DNA from: Seminavis robusta
Taxonomy: Eukaryota > Bacillariophyta > Bacillariophyceae > Naviculales > Naviculaceae
DNA length: 64,000 bases
Assembly: GCA_903772945.1 (NCBI GenBank)
Contig: CAICTM010000147.1
Location: forward strand, 41,955 to 105,954
Direction of reading: 5' to 3'
In this document: in pieces, positions 54,183 to 64,000 of the stretch
How the letters are laid out: the number at the start of each line of letters is the position of its first letter
Numbering within the stretch: position 1 is the stretch's first letter
Program-made: the position numbers and the translations under genes
The notes under the pieces: generated by a model
What the model was told of the DNA's origin: nothing
Databases searched by the model: none
The model's input: the letters and a program-made list of their open reading frames with translations, nothing else

Positions 54183-55936
54183 AATGCCTGGTGTCCACTG
54201 GCTGGGTCCTCTGTTGTAGTGAAACAGATCTGGGATCAGTGATAAAATAATTTAGCTTCTTCGGCATACATGTGTGTGCCACGTTTAGCTAGTACCATTA
54301 CAACACAAGTTGCATTGAGATTGGTGACAGAGATCGTTTTGAAAAGTGGCCAACCAGCCTCCATGCAGGCTTTCAACCAGGATACTTGGAGACCGTGCAT
54401 GAACAAAATCAAGCCCGGTGCGGTATACTCTTTGTAGAGTTTCAAGGAATTTGACGGTACCGGTACACATGCACAGGTGATCCCGGGCAGGTCCAAAGAG
54501 CGAGCATAGGGTACAAGCACCATTCACGCAAAACGAGCTGACGTAAGACTGTCACAAAAAAGATAGCCTACATGCCCAAGTGAAGTCAATATTTACCTTC
54601 GCAGACGTATCCACTGGACGCCCGCTACTCTTGCCAAACGGTGGAGGTACAAAACGAGTAGGATCCTGTGCATGAATGGGTATGGTACCAACCTGTTCCC
54701 GCCTTCCACGCCAAGGAGCTCCGCGGTGTGAATGGTTGCACATCTTGGAGTGACTCCTTGGCACCTGAATGCTTATGTTCGAGAATGCCCACTCCCCACC
54801 ACATTTCGAGCAGCAAAAGCGAAAGATAGTTTTAACTTACTTGGTGGGCACGAAACGAAACGTTTTCATGGGTTTTAGAGAGCCACTGTGCGGCCAGAGA
54901 AGGTTTCAGGCTACAGTACCGAAAGGCAGGAGCCATCAACGATTTTGATCTCGATTGGCAGATGGGTATCAAGCCTGGCATTTGTTCCTCTCTATCCAGC
55001 CATCTGTTCCTCTTTTTGTTTACTACAATCATTAGCGTTTTCTAAAGGGCTATAGTTTGACACCAAGAGAACAACAAACCCACTATTTCCGACTTGAAGA
55101 GGGCAATTACCGATTGCTCCTCCCGGGTACTTACTACTCCAGTACATACTATCACACTACTCGAGTACTCGCGTACAGTCGTACCACAGTAGTAGAAATC
55201 AGTGGTAATTGGTTATTAATTAATTGGTCCTGGGTAGTACTGTAGTTACATAAAGAGGATGACTGAGTCGCATTTCCACAATGTACTTCGTATGTATCAA
55301 TCGGAAAACAACATATATATATTATATTATCAACCCCGTGTGGGTCTGTCTGGTGTTGTGGCGCCTAGAATTATCATGTTGAGTATACAGCTAATTTTGT
55401 AGCATTCTGGCATTTCAGCTGAATTGAGCATTAGTCATATCTTAATAGCTAGAGAAATGTAATGCAGAAAGCAAGCCAAAAAGGAAAGTGTCCTATTTAA
55501 TGCATAAAAACCCTCAGGTATAGATACATTTTATCTAAAATGTGACATAGGCAAATCTTGGATATTTACTTATGCAAGCATGTTCTTTACTTAGGTATAT
55601 ATGATATACATGATGATATAATAATAAGAGCATGCCATTGGAAAACAGTTACTGGTCAAAGTGAGGCTTTTTATAGATTTATGGTAAGTTACCTTCAAGT
55701 AGATGGTGGCAACAAGTAATTAAGACAAACTATGACTGCATAGAAATTTGGATTTAAGGTACATTGAAGTAATAGGGTTAAGGTTATTGAATACCATTCC
55801 CATCGGGCACCAGATTCAATATTTAGCACAATAAGAGGCAATAAGAGGATGAATTTACCTTAAGCTTATTGAATACCATTCCCATTGGGCACTAGATTCA
55901 TGAGATATTTAGCTTTGTAGTTAGGTTGCGCAGCTG
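54183..55936. other. Intergenic region, AT-rich towards the Helitron
   Basis: No gene seen. TATATATATTATATTATC lies at about 55313-55332. From about 55400 the base composition becomes visibly more A+T-rich and stays so to about 63 kb. The tandem motif pair at 55770-55905 lies at the right end. Confidence 0.4.
55770..55905 (-). repeat. Tandem pair of 82-bp-spaced units carrying the TGCCC-ATTGGGCA motif
   Basis: Both units contain TTATTGAATACCATTCCCAT followed by (C/T)GGGCAC(C/T)AGATTCA (55796-55820 and 55878-55900) and TATTTAGC. The motif is the one found in introns of the neighbouring genes; the unit spacing equals an intron length. Confidence 0.8.
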
Positions 55937-56521
55937 TCAATGTTTTTTCCTTCTTTTCTTTGGGCTAGGTTTGCTGGTGTGCTTTGCCTTGCCCTGTGAC
56001 AAATACTGAGAGTATTTTTTTGTTTGCTGATACAAGACCTCATAAGGTATCTTGGTTTCCATTGTTTGATTCACCCAAGCCAATGTGTTTTGAAGTTGTG
56101 TTGAATTGCATGCACCAGTGGGTACTGTGTTTTTGTTAAGTGCTGAACCCAATCCCTTCTGCGTTTGACCTGAACATATTCAATATTTGTGGCTGTTTTT
56201 AAGGTGAGTTCTTGAATGCGTTCAGTAGTGATATTTTCTCACGGAAATATATTGCAGAACCAAGGCCTTCATCATCACCTAAGGTAGTGCCTCTTGAAGC
56301 AGCAGTATAAAACAGGCCTGTACTGCGACCTTCTGCTTGTTTTGCATCCGGATCACAAATAATGCACGAAAACATATTTGGTATTTTTCCTTCATCCACT
56401 GGACCTGCAGTGAGGCCCTGGAATTTGTGAATTGTTCGAGCAAAGGCAAGATCCAAAGGGAGGTATGTTCGCGAACAACAGTGAAAATCACAAGGAACTG
56501 TCACCATGGGTATAGGAACAA

Positions 56522-56602
56522 CTGAATGCAGAAGAACGTGAAATTGAATAATGATATCTGTGCCCATTGTGCATGCAATTCACCCAAATATTAAATACAT
56601 AC
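56522..56602 (-). other. Putative 81-bp intron with motif copy
   Basis: GTATGT at 56602 and CAG at 56524-56522. The motif copy (56561-56583) starts 19 nt after the donor. The flanking helicase frames (TIQW and VVPIP) need a one-base correction, so the phase is unresolved. Confidence 0.55.
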
Positions 56603-57890
56603 CATTGGATTGTTTTATCCCAGGTGGGACCAATATACAATGGGAATTCAACCACAACATACTTTGGTGCATTACCAATGTTTGGATTAGTTCCTTTTGC
56701 AAAAACAATTTCTCTCACAATACCACAGGCACCATTATGGAGACCCCATCCAGGCTTGAAATTTTTTCCATTCAAGGAAACTTTGGCACCCACACATAAC
56801 ATGGAAGTACCCGGAGTTTCTTCTTGGAAATGCCTTGCAACACCTTTGGAGAATTTAGTACCCGATGTCTTTGGCTGCACAATTGCTGTTGGATTAGATG
56901 AACTGTTCAAACTTGATAGACATTGGATGTTCATGCGAATTCGTTTATCATTTGTCCAGAAAAGGTTGATAGCATTTTCGCAAATTTTTTCAACAACTTC
57001 CTGACCATGCTTTCTCTTGATTTCATTTAGATGTAGTGACTTCAATTTAGCAACATCTTCATCAGTAACATTAGTCCCAATTCTTAAACGTGAAAGTAAA
57101 TCTCTGTCTCGTTGATTCTTGTCATTAACTCTTCTGATTTGGCACAATTGGAACACTTTTTGTGCACAGCAGCAAAACAATTTCGTCCCCTTTGTGTCAT
57201 TTTACCACCATCTTTTCGATACAAGCATTCGAAGGCGCCTTGATGAATTCCAGGTAATTGATAGTCATCTCCTGCCATAATCACAATGGGAACACCCCCC
57301 AATCTTCATTATCACTCCCACCACCTTCGTAAATTGTTTCCATCACACGACACTCAGTAGTACCCAATAGCTTGGATGTCAACAAACTGCGTTCATCAAT
57401 AATGACACATAATAGGTGCTTCAACTGCTTGTTGAGGAATTCTTTATCTTTTTTGGACATGGTACCCGCAGCATATTCACCTCTTACTGATCTCTGGGCT
57501 GAAAACCCATGTAATGTCTTTCCGCCAATATTGAATGCTGCCACTCCTGTAGGTGCAGTCACAGCACATGTGTTGGTGTATTCAAACATGGATGAATACA
57601 TGCTGTAATTGTATTCAAAAGCACTGATTTCCCAGTACCAGCTTGTCCATTCAAAGTTGTTCGCAAAGGTTCAAATGTAGAAAAGTTTCACAGTACAACC
57701 ATTCCATAATCTTTGTAAGAACAATTAAGGCAAAGTATTGCTGTTCTTCAAAAAGGTCTTCAATTCTGAAATCAGATCCATCTGACTTTTTTGGAACAAT
57801 CAATGTATCATTTTCAATCTGAATGGATTCTTGCACTTTTTGGTTTAGCCATTCCTCTGGCTCAATATCTGTGTCTTCAAAATCCCTTGA

Positions 57891-57969
57891 CTGTATTGAC
57901 ATGAGAATACAAACATGTTTGCATGAATCCCATGCCCAATGGGCACAAAATCAGAAAGGCAGAACTTAC
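57891..57969 (-). other. 79-bp intron with motif copy
   Basis: GTAAGT at 57969 and ATACAG ending 57891 join DKNPI to SRDFEDTDIEPEEW in phase 0. The motif copy is at 57932-57953, about 16 nt after the donor. Confidence 0.75.
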
Positions 57970-59014
57970 TATTGGGTTCTTATCCCATTCAAAATCAAGT
58001 CCTTTTTGTATGTTGGCAAACGTGGTATCATCAAATTCGGTTTTCCAGATGCACCCATACCACACAACAGAATCAACATTTCATCACCCTCAATTATTTT
58101 GTTCTTGGAATGATCAGCCTTTTGCTTGTAGGCTCTGCAAAGACTGTCCGATCAAAATATCGTTGTACAACACGATCATACTGCAATCGTGCATTGAGGG
58201 ACAATTTTTGGATTTGATGAAGTTGTCAAAATCCGCTTTCCAATAGTGTCCACTGGAAAACTTCCATGCCAAGGTTTATATACTGTCAACACATGCATAG
58301 CATAACTTTTTGTCACTGGAAATGTTGGATATCCACTTACACCAACAAAATGTGGTATTGCAGCCTTTTTTCGTTGAAGTACTTTCTTTCGAAAGAAAAG
58401 AAATAATGCAAGGTCATGTGATGATACTGGGCATCTCTGTTCTTATACCTTGCCATGAATCTACCATCTGCAGCATTTGAAGAGTCAACTTTCACTTTAG
58501 CACTTCTTGAAATACTGACTGTCTCCATCAGTTCAGAACACAAAGTCAAGGGAGGTTTCCAAGTAAAACACATGCCTCTTGTTTTGAGATCAATCGTTGC
58601 GTAGCAGAACGATTCAAGATTCTTTTTACACCTCTTTTCAAATCTGCAGTATCACCTGTAACAGTATCAAGACTCTGCAATAATTCTCGGTTAGCTTGTT
58701 TTTCTTGGAAAAGGGTGGCATTACCTTTGCAATTGTATGCCACAACATAATCAGTCACTCTACTGATTTCACGTATATTTGGTTTTTTTGGTGATGAACT
58801 GTAAATCAACAATTGTATATCACAGTTGCCTCTCCAACTTTGCAGCATGTCTTTGAAGTTTGATTTACTCTGCCATGATTTCTTGCATATGTAATTTGAA
58901 TGCTTTGTTATCTTCCCGGCTGATTTCAGCTGATTCTCTCAAGGGAAATCCGGTGTATCACATTTCCCCTTTGTTTTTTCTTCACCTGCACCACACCTGC
59001 ATTTGCGACTTTTG

Positions 59015-59079
59015 CTAAAAGATTTGTGAGATCTGTGCCCAATGGGCATTACATTCAACAGGGATTTGACTGATCTTAC
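59015..59079 (-). other. Putative 65-71-bp intron with motif copy
   Basis: GTAAGA at 59079; acceptor TTTTAG (59015) or AAAAG (59009). The motif core is at 59036-59050 and its ATTCA flank begins about 19 nt after the donor. Confidence 0.6.
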
Positions 59080-60937
59080 CCAGGCTTCCCACGCATACAA
59101 AACCCACTACAGTCATGGACTTGGCAATAGTTCATCAAGTTCATGGCATCATCATCTTCCATGGTACTCTCCACATCTGTAATCTTATTGAACATGGGAA
59201 TCTGATTTACCACAGTTTCTTGTTTCAAAAGAATCATCCACATTGCAGTAAGTCCTAGCCTGTTTCTGCCCAATTTGACAAACACTCATCTCTTCTGTTC
59301 TTCCCATTCTCACATTGTAAATGGGCATGACACAGCTCCTGAATGTTTGATCCTTTGTGATAGCAGTAAATGTGCATGAATTTGACCTCTACTGGAGCAA
59401 ATTCATACCTGACCCAGTAATGCTCTATGCCAAAAACTTCTTTCCCCACTGTCTCAGCCAGATCTTCACTCTTTCTTGAAAATACTCCTGAATCACAATA
59501 GAGTAGTCATTCAGATATGTACTCAATCCAGGTGCCCCTTGTTCACATTTGCTGAGTCCAATCCTGCCAACTCCATTCGATCCTTTATAATCGAATGATA
59601 TCAGGCAAAAGTGCTCTGCACAGGACAGTGTTATGAAAAAATTTGGTGCCCCAATGCCCTTGCTCAACATGATGATTAATCCAAGTGTACAGCTCACTCC
59701 TTTTTTGGAACCAAAAAGCTGTAGAACCCTTTACATTCCGTGTGAAATAAGTGAGTCGATTGACAAATTGATTGTCTCCTCAGCAATTGCTTCTTGTAAC
59801 TCGTCCAATGAACATGACCACCTTTGTTGAACTCTTTCATAAACCAACTCCCACTGGAAGCATTCGATTCCTTGTAATGTAGTTCCCAGCATAAAAACTA
59901 AATAATTTGTCTCTGGCAAATCTTCCATCCTGTAGAATAACATATACTCTCCCATTTTGAAAAATCATGACAAAATCCTTTACATCACCAATTCACCTGG
60001 AAATAGCCATGGAAAAGCTCTTGCAAATATCTTTGTATCCCCATGTTCAGATATAGGATTCTTGGCAATCTTGGGATGTGCCAAAGAAATACTTTTCTTC
60101 TTTGCTGATTTAGCAATAGATTCTTCAACTCCATCATGTATAATTTGGTCTTCCTGGGACAAGTGAACACGACTTGATTCATCTCTTACCCCGAAAATAG
60201 GAATTCCACCATGATCTCGGCAGTGATGTGTCAATTTAGGAACAGGACCATGATCATGATTCACATCAAAAGCCTTCAACTCATCTGTTTCTAAATCTTC
60301 TCCAGTAGGGATGTTTGTGCTCTCCAAATGGCCCTCTTCACCTTCAATCCAGCTCAGATTTTCCTCCTTCAGTAATATATCCTTGTATTCAACATTATAT
60401 TTCTTCAACCATTTCAATGCATCCCATACATTCTTTCTTCTGACTTTGAAATGTTCATCTCTGCAAGCCTCACTCCCTATCTCAGCCTGAACAACTTTGA
60501 TTATCTGTAGACTAGTAACATGCGAGGGAATTTGGGCAGTTCTGTTGCAAAGCTTCTATATCTTGCTCAAAGGCACAAACATGACCTGTTAAACCCATAA
60601 TTCCATTTTTGATATGCTTCAGAGCACAAAAGGTGAAGCAAGCTGAATAACATTTTCTCTGCTATGTCAAATTCAACAAGCATTCAGGACAAAGAATTGA
60701 GGCACATTGTTTTCATTGTACCACAAAGGCAATGAATTACCATCTTTATAAAATGACTTGGATTTCAGCTTTTTGCACTGTGAGCAATAAGTCTTGTTCT
60801 CCAATCATTACAACCCGTTTACAACATTCACATTTGTTATGCTTAATTTCAATGCACTTTTTTTCAAACGCCCTGAAACATGAATACTTTCCTTGGTGGG
60901 ATAAACAGGAGCCAATAAACCCTCTAATTCCTTCACT

Positions 60938-61078
60938 CTATAACAAAGTTGAAACAATGAACATGGTTTTGTTCAATTACTGATTATCATGCCCAATGGG
61001 CACCAGACTCAACCCTCTATGTGGCAATCAAAAATGAATTCATGCCCGTTGTGCACCAAATTCATGCAGAGCACATAC
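60938..61078 (-). other. 141-bp intron with two motif copies
   Basis: GTATGT at 61078 and TTATAG ending 60938. Motif copies at 61042-61065 (13 nt after the donor) and 60989-61012. The intron is about twice the length of the others and carries twice the motif. Confidence 0.65.
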
Positions 61079-61364
61079 CTTGCTTCATTTTCATTTTTCT
61101 CCTTCAAATTTTCATGCTTCCTCTTTCTATTGGATTCCTTCTCATTCTTTGCAACTTTTGCCTTAGCAACCTTTACAGCTTTAGCAACCGCCCTAGATTT
61201 TGCCCTATCTTTAGCTCTTTGTTTCAATTTTTCTTTCTTTGGGTTCATAGCTGCATATTATATTTCACAATATCAAATTATGACTATCAGCAACAACCTT
61301 CTACTTTGTTTTTCCTCCATTACCATGACATCAGTAAAGTGAACACCTCAGGTACCTTGATGAC

Positions 61365-63004
61365 TCATTCAATATTGTCATTGCCATCAACCTGCATCAT
61401 ATCTGCAGGCTGGTCATTCTTCTCCGAAACTTCACTACCTTCCCTGGCCTCCTTTTCTTCTTCTTGGTTTTCTTTTGTTTTGTCTTCTTCTTCCTCTTGG
61501 GCTTCACCTTCTCGTGGTTTCTTAGCAAAAGAACTAATTAGCTCATCACTTCCTTCACTATTGCTCCTTGGACGTTTGCCATCATTCATCAGGCCTGACA
61601 GGCCTAACTTTTCATTCTTTTTCGTCCACAATTTGGCCAATTGTGCTTCCCATTTTGGTAACTCCTCCTCAATCTCCATTGCAGCATGTCTTGGACCCTT
61701 ACAACCATTGTTCAATTGTTCTCTTGCTGCTTTGTAATCACCAACAACTTGCATGACTTGTGTAAGATTTTGGATTCGGTTTGGGTTTGCTTTTCTTGGA
61801 AGTTGAATGAAATTCTTGCGTCGTTCCGAGGTTCTTGGCTTCATCACATTGCTTTGTTTTTGGGGTGTTTTTGTGCTTGGTCGTTCAGAGGTTCTTGGCT
61901 TCTTCACATTCCTTTGTTTTTGTGGTGTTTTTGTGCTTTCTACCATGACTGTGTTTTCCTTTGTTCTGGGATTGACTTCATCTTCACTATCATCATCCTG
62001 ACCATTGCCTTTTCTGTCACTTTTTTCATCACTGTCATGCTCTGTCAAGTTGTTCATTTCATCTAAAGCCAGACCTGCTTCCACCTCAGCAATGACTTTT
62101 CGAACTTCCTTTTTGAACTCCTCAACAGCTGCAATGTCTGGAGGTGATTGCAACACAGCTGTTGCCTTTGGTACTTTAATCTCCTAAGAATAAAACAAAC
62201 ACAAGTAGTGAGAATTCAAGCTTTGAATTTCATGCCCAATGTGCACCAGATTCAACAACATCATACCAGATCAAGCTCAACAATGGCTCTGATCAATTTG
62301 GTTGCTTCAGCCTTCAGTACAGGCAAAACAGTTTCATCCAACCATTCGCCAATCATTGCAATGATTACATTCTCCCCATACACCTCTGCTAATAAACCAC
62401 TAGTCAAACTAGTTGGTTCTGCACCATCCCCACCTTCATTAGCTACATCAACAATTCTCTCCCAAATATCCTTTTTCTTTGTGAAACGTGAATTGATGTG
62501 CAGGACATTGGCCCAAACCAGGCTTTTGGCCTCTGGATAATCAGACAATGACAAATCAAAAGGATTCACAATGCTGCAAGTACTATCACTTGGTTGCAGA
62601 TTAATATCTTCCTCATCATCAGAGTCCTTGTCTTCTTTCTCGTTTTCAACCTGGTCAGTGATTCCTTTTCTGGGCACAGCAACTGTTATCACAATAGGGA
62701 GCTCATCATTTCTTTCACTTGAAGATGACTCTTCATCATCAAACTTTCCTCCCTCGGAATCTTCTTCCTCCACCTTCCACTTCGCCAATTGTTCCAAGTT
62801 CTCCAAGGTGTTGTTGATTTTGTCCTCAAACACTACCTTGCCAGAACCTTTTCCAGGCTTTTCCAATGTAGCCTGCTCAGGATTTTCTGCCACAGTCCTC
62901 ATCAATTGCAGCAACTTTGAGGCAGGCTTCTGTTGTCGAACAAACAACTCACCCAATTTACTTGAGTCAATTGTAATTTTACTAATACAATTTGATGCAA
63001 CCAA
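61365..63004 (-). CDS. Acidic charged protein adjacent to the Helitron, two exons
   Basis: Exons 63004-62267 and 62183-61365 are joined in phase 0 across an 83-bp GT-AG intron, encoding 518 residues. The N-terminal half has a helical part (LGELFVRQQKPASKLLQLMR), Glu/Asp/Ser-rich acidic tracts and a second helical part (YPEAKSLVWANVLHINSRF, IIAMIGEWLDETVLPVLKAE). After the intron: AVLQSPPDIAAVEEFKKEVR, two copies of a TPQKQxNVxKPRTSER unit, basic RKNFIQLPRKANPNRIQN and a long acidic C-terminus. No family recognised. The frame is clean although the neighbouring RepHel is broken. The same strand, the 116-bp gap and the shared intron motif suggest it travels with the Helitron. Nuclear or DNA-associated function would fit the composition, but this is a guess. 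Confidence 0.65.
61862..61946 (-). repeat. Internal duplication in the acidic-protein gene
   Basis: Two copies of a unit encoding KTPQKQ(R/S)NV(K/M)KPRTSER, at about 61885-61940 and 61822-61878, explain the repeated protein text. Confidence 0.6.
62184..62266 (-). other. 83-bp intron with motif copy
   Basis: GTATGA at 62266, TTCTTAG ending 62184, phase 0. The motif copy is at 62232-62256, 10 nt after the donor. This is the best-supported intron of the set because both exons are long and open. Confidence 0.8.
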
Positions 63005-64000
63005 ATTACCAATAATAGATCCTTTCTCATGCGACGGGATACAGCTTACAATTCAGCTTTACAGCTTTACAATTAGCAGGCTTATTCTAGAAAATAATCA
63101 ATAACTGCTCACTTATTTGGAAATACAAACTTTACATCTCTTAGATCCTTAGATGAATCAATGCACAATGGTATTGTCGCATGGTAGCATGCGAGGTTAT
63201 GAGATGTTACTCATTCTTATTCTTATATGTCTATCTCTTATGGTTGTCAATGGATTTCACTACTCCTTGATGCAGATTGCTCCTGAGTTTCCTCTTGCAT
63301 TCTTCATTGGTAGTCCTTCCCCTTATTGCAACTCAATCTGTCGATTGGTTCCATATGTTCCCTTTGTCGATACCTTTGTTTCGCTCGCAAGCAATCCACT
63401 CTCATTTCCTGTCGTCTATCGAAATCGTGATGAGGATCTCTTGTATTCGCTCGCAAGCAATCTCCCATTTCATCCTGTTGACGGTCGTAACCTCAATGAG
63501 GATCCTATTATCCGTTACGATCAATCGATCGGTGCAAGCAGACACATACCGGTACTACTACTGTACTGCTACTGCTATTGTTATTGTTGCCACCTCTCCT
63601 GTTACTCTCACCGGCAAAGCCGTGCCTCATCCGATCGGAGACAACAGCAGAGGTCGCGATCGAGTTAACAGAATTTATCGAAAAAAATGGAGGGCTGACT
63701 GCATAAATAAGAGCTCGGCCTGTGTGTCATGCCTTGAATCATGCTTCGCGACCCCTTATTATGGACTCGAATCGTGCTTCGGCAGTTATTCCACCTCTTT
63801 CTACGGATTCGAACAGTTTGAGTCATGCTTGTGTTAAGTCTTCTTCGAAACCTCCTCACATTTTCATTAACTCAACGGAGACTCGCATCAACAAGGAGCG
63901 ATCGGCCGATGTTGTTGTTGGTAAATAGCATGTTTCATTCAACTAAGGAAGGGCTTTCAGCAGTTTCGATTGGTTTATCTAATTTATTTGATTTATTAGT
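63005..64000. other. Terminal interval, unassigned, with a 66-bp direct repeat
   Basis: No supported gene. A plus-strand frame (63153-63668) has a signal-like hydrophobic start (MLLILILICLSLMVVNG) but no recognisable domain. It contains a 66-bp tandem duplication (63380-63445 and 63446-63511, both starting TTCGCTCGCAAGCAATC) that encodes a 22-residue repeat. A second plus-strand frame (63722-63928) is unrecognised. Confidence 0.35.
63380..63511 (+). repeat. 66-bp tandem direct repeat (two copies)
   Basis: Both copies begin TTCGCTCGCAAGCAATC and contain CGTxxxxxC(A)ATGAGGATC-like text. The length is a multiple of three, so the frame is kept. Confidence 0.75.

Larger units (their letters stand above)
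55937..61248 (-). pseudogene. Helitron RepHel gene (HUH Rep plus Pif1-type helicase), decayed
   Basis: Read right to left. A Lys/Arg-rich start (61248, MNPKKEKLKQRAKDRAKSRA) leads, after an intron, to a Cys-rich zinc region (60937-60690: CLSHQGKYSCF, CECCKR, YCSQCKK). A DUF6570-like block follows (about 60650-60500), then FARAFPWLFPG near 60000 and APNFFITLSCAEHF near 59620-59665. The HUH motif QIHAHLL is encoded at about 59365-59385. CSGFCMR lies near 59090 and the Y2 motif DYVVAYNCKG near 58730-58760. The Pif1 helicase has GTGKSVLL (about 57630-57650), TAPTGVAAFNIGGKTLHGF (about 57497-57553), VIIDERS, MAGDDYQLPGI and FARTIHKFQGLTAG (about 56400-56440). At least eight frame changes remain after allowing introns, so the copy is dead. 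Ends are not defined. Confidence 0.8.

Noticed and set aside
55790-63004. Exact Helitron ends (5' TC, 3' CTRR with hairpin)
   Set aside because: Many TC and CTAG/CTAA sites exist in this AT-rich DNA and no single pair could be chosen without other copies.

Overview
The window looks like nuclear DNA of a diatom, probably a pennate one. This is inferred from four things: short GT-AG introns (68-141 bp), BspA/DUF285-type surface proteins, PT/PS-rich mucin-like proteins, and membrane-anchored leucine-rich-repeat (LRR) proteins. Gene density is low. Genes are separated by stretches rich in CTAG tetranucleotides, palindromes and decayed paralogues. No reliable tRNA, rRNA or CRISPR array was seen.

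Layout. 1-8.5 kb: the 3' end of one surface-protein gene, then a five-exon gene for a PT/PS-rich membrane protein whose repeat region is broken by frameshifts. 8.8-10 kb: a divergent sirtuin. 11.3-16.2 kb: two tail-to-tail BspA-like type I membrane proteins sharing one intron position. 19.9-23.4 kb: a complete PIF/Harbinger transposon with 24-bp inverted repeats, a CAG target duplication, a three-exon DDE transposase and a divergent accessory gene. 17-54 kb: a dispersed NTF2/SnoaL-like family with three full genes, two short N-terminal-only paralogues and at least two relics. 30.3-31.9 kb: a broken Mutator-like element with inverted ends and palindromic arrays. 34-43.7 kb: an LRR-receptor-like locus with two tandem three-exon genes on the minus strand, two detached 3'-end relics, a decayed multi-pass membrane gene and a TPR-like gene. 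47.4-49.2 kb: a multi-pass protein with an FVSHAW...RLWCCFE domain. 49.4-52.1 kb: a relic of a CRESS-DNA-virus Rep and a decayed P-loop NTPase. 55.8-63.0 kb: a decayed Helitron (HUH Rep plus Pif1-type helicase) with an adjacent two-exon acidic-protein gene.

The most unusual signal is in the Helitron region. A motif with the near-palindromic core TGCCCAATGGGCA occurs eight times, always in the same orientation. Six copies lie in five putative short introns, the copy nearest the donor starting 10-20 nt after the 5' splice site; two more form a tandem pair beyond the 3' end of the helicase. This is what introner-like intron multiplication would leave behind.

The host genes (LRR, BspA-like, SnoaL-like, sirtuin) read cleanly, so the many frameshifts in the Helitron, Rep, NTPase and Mutator copies look like real decay. 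The frameshifts at 6.4-7.9 kb are confined to tandem repeats and may be assembly errors.
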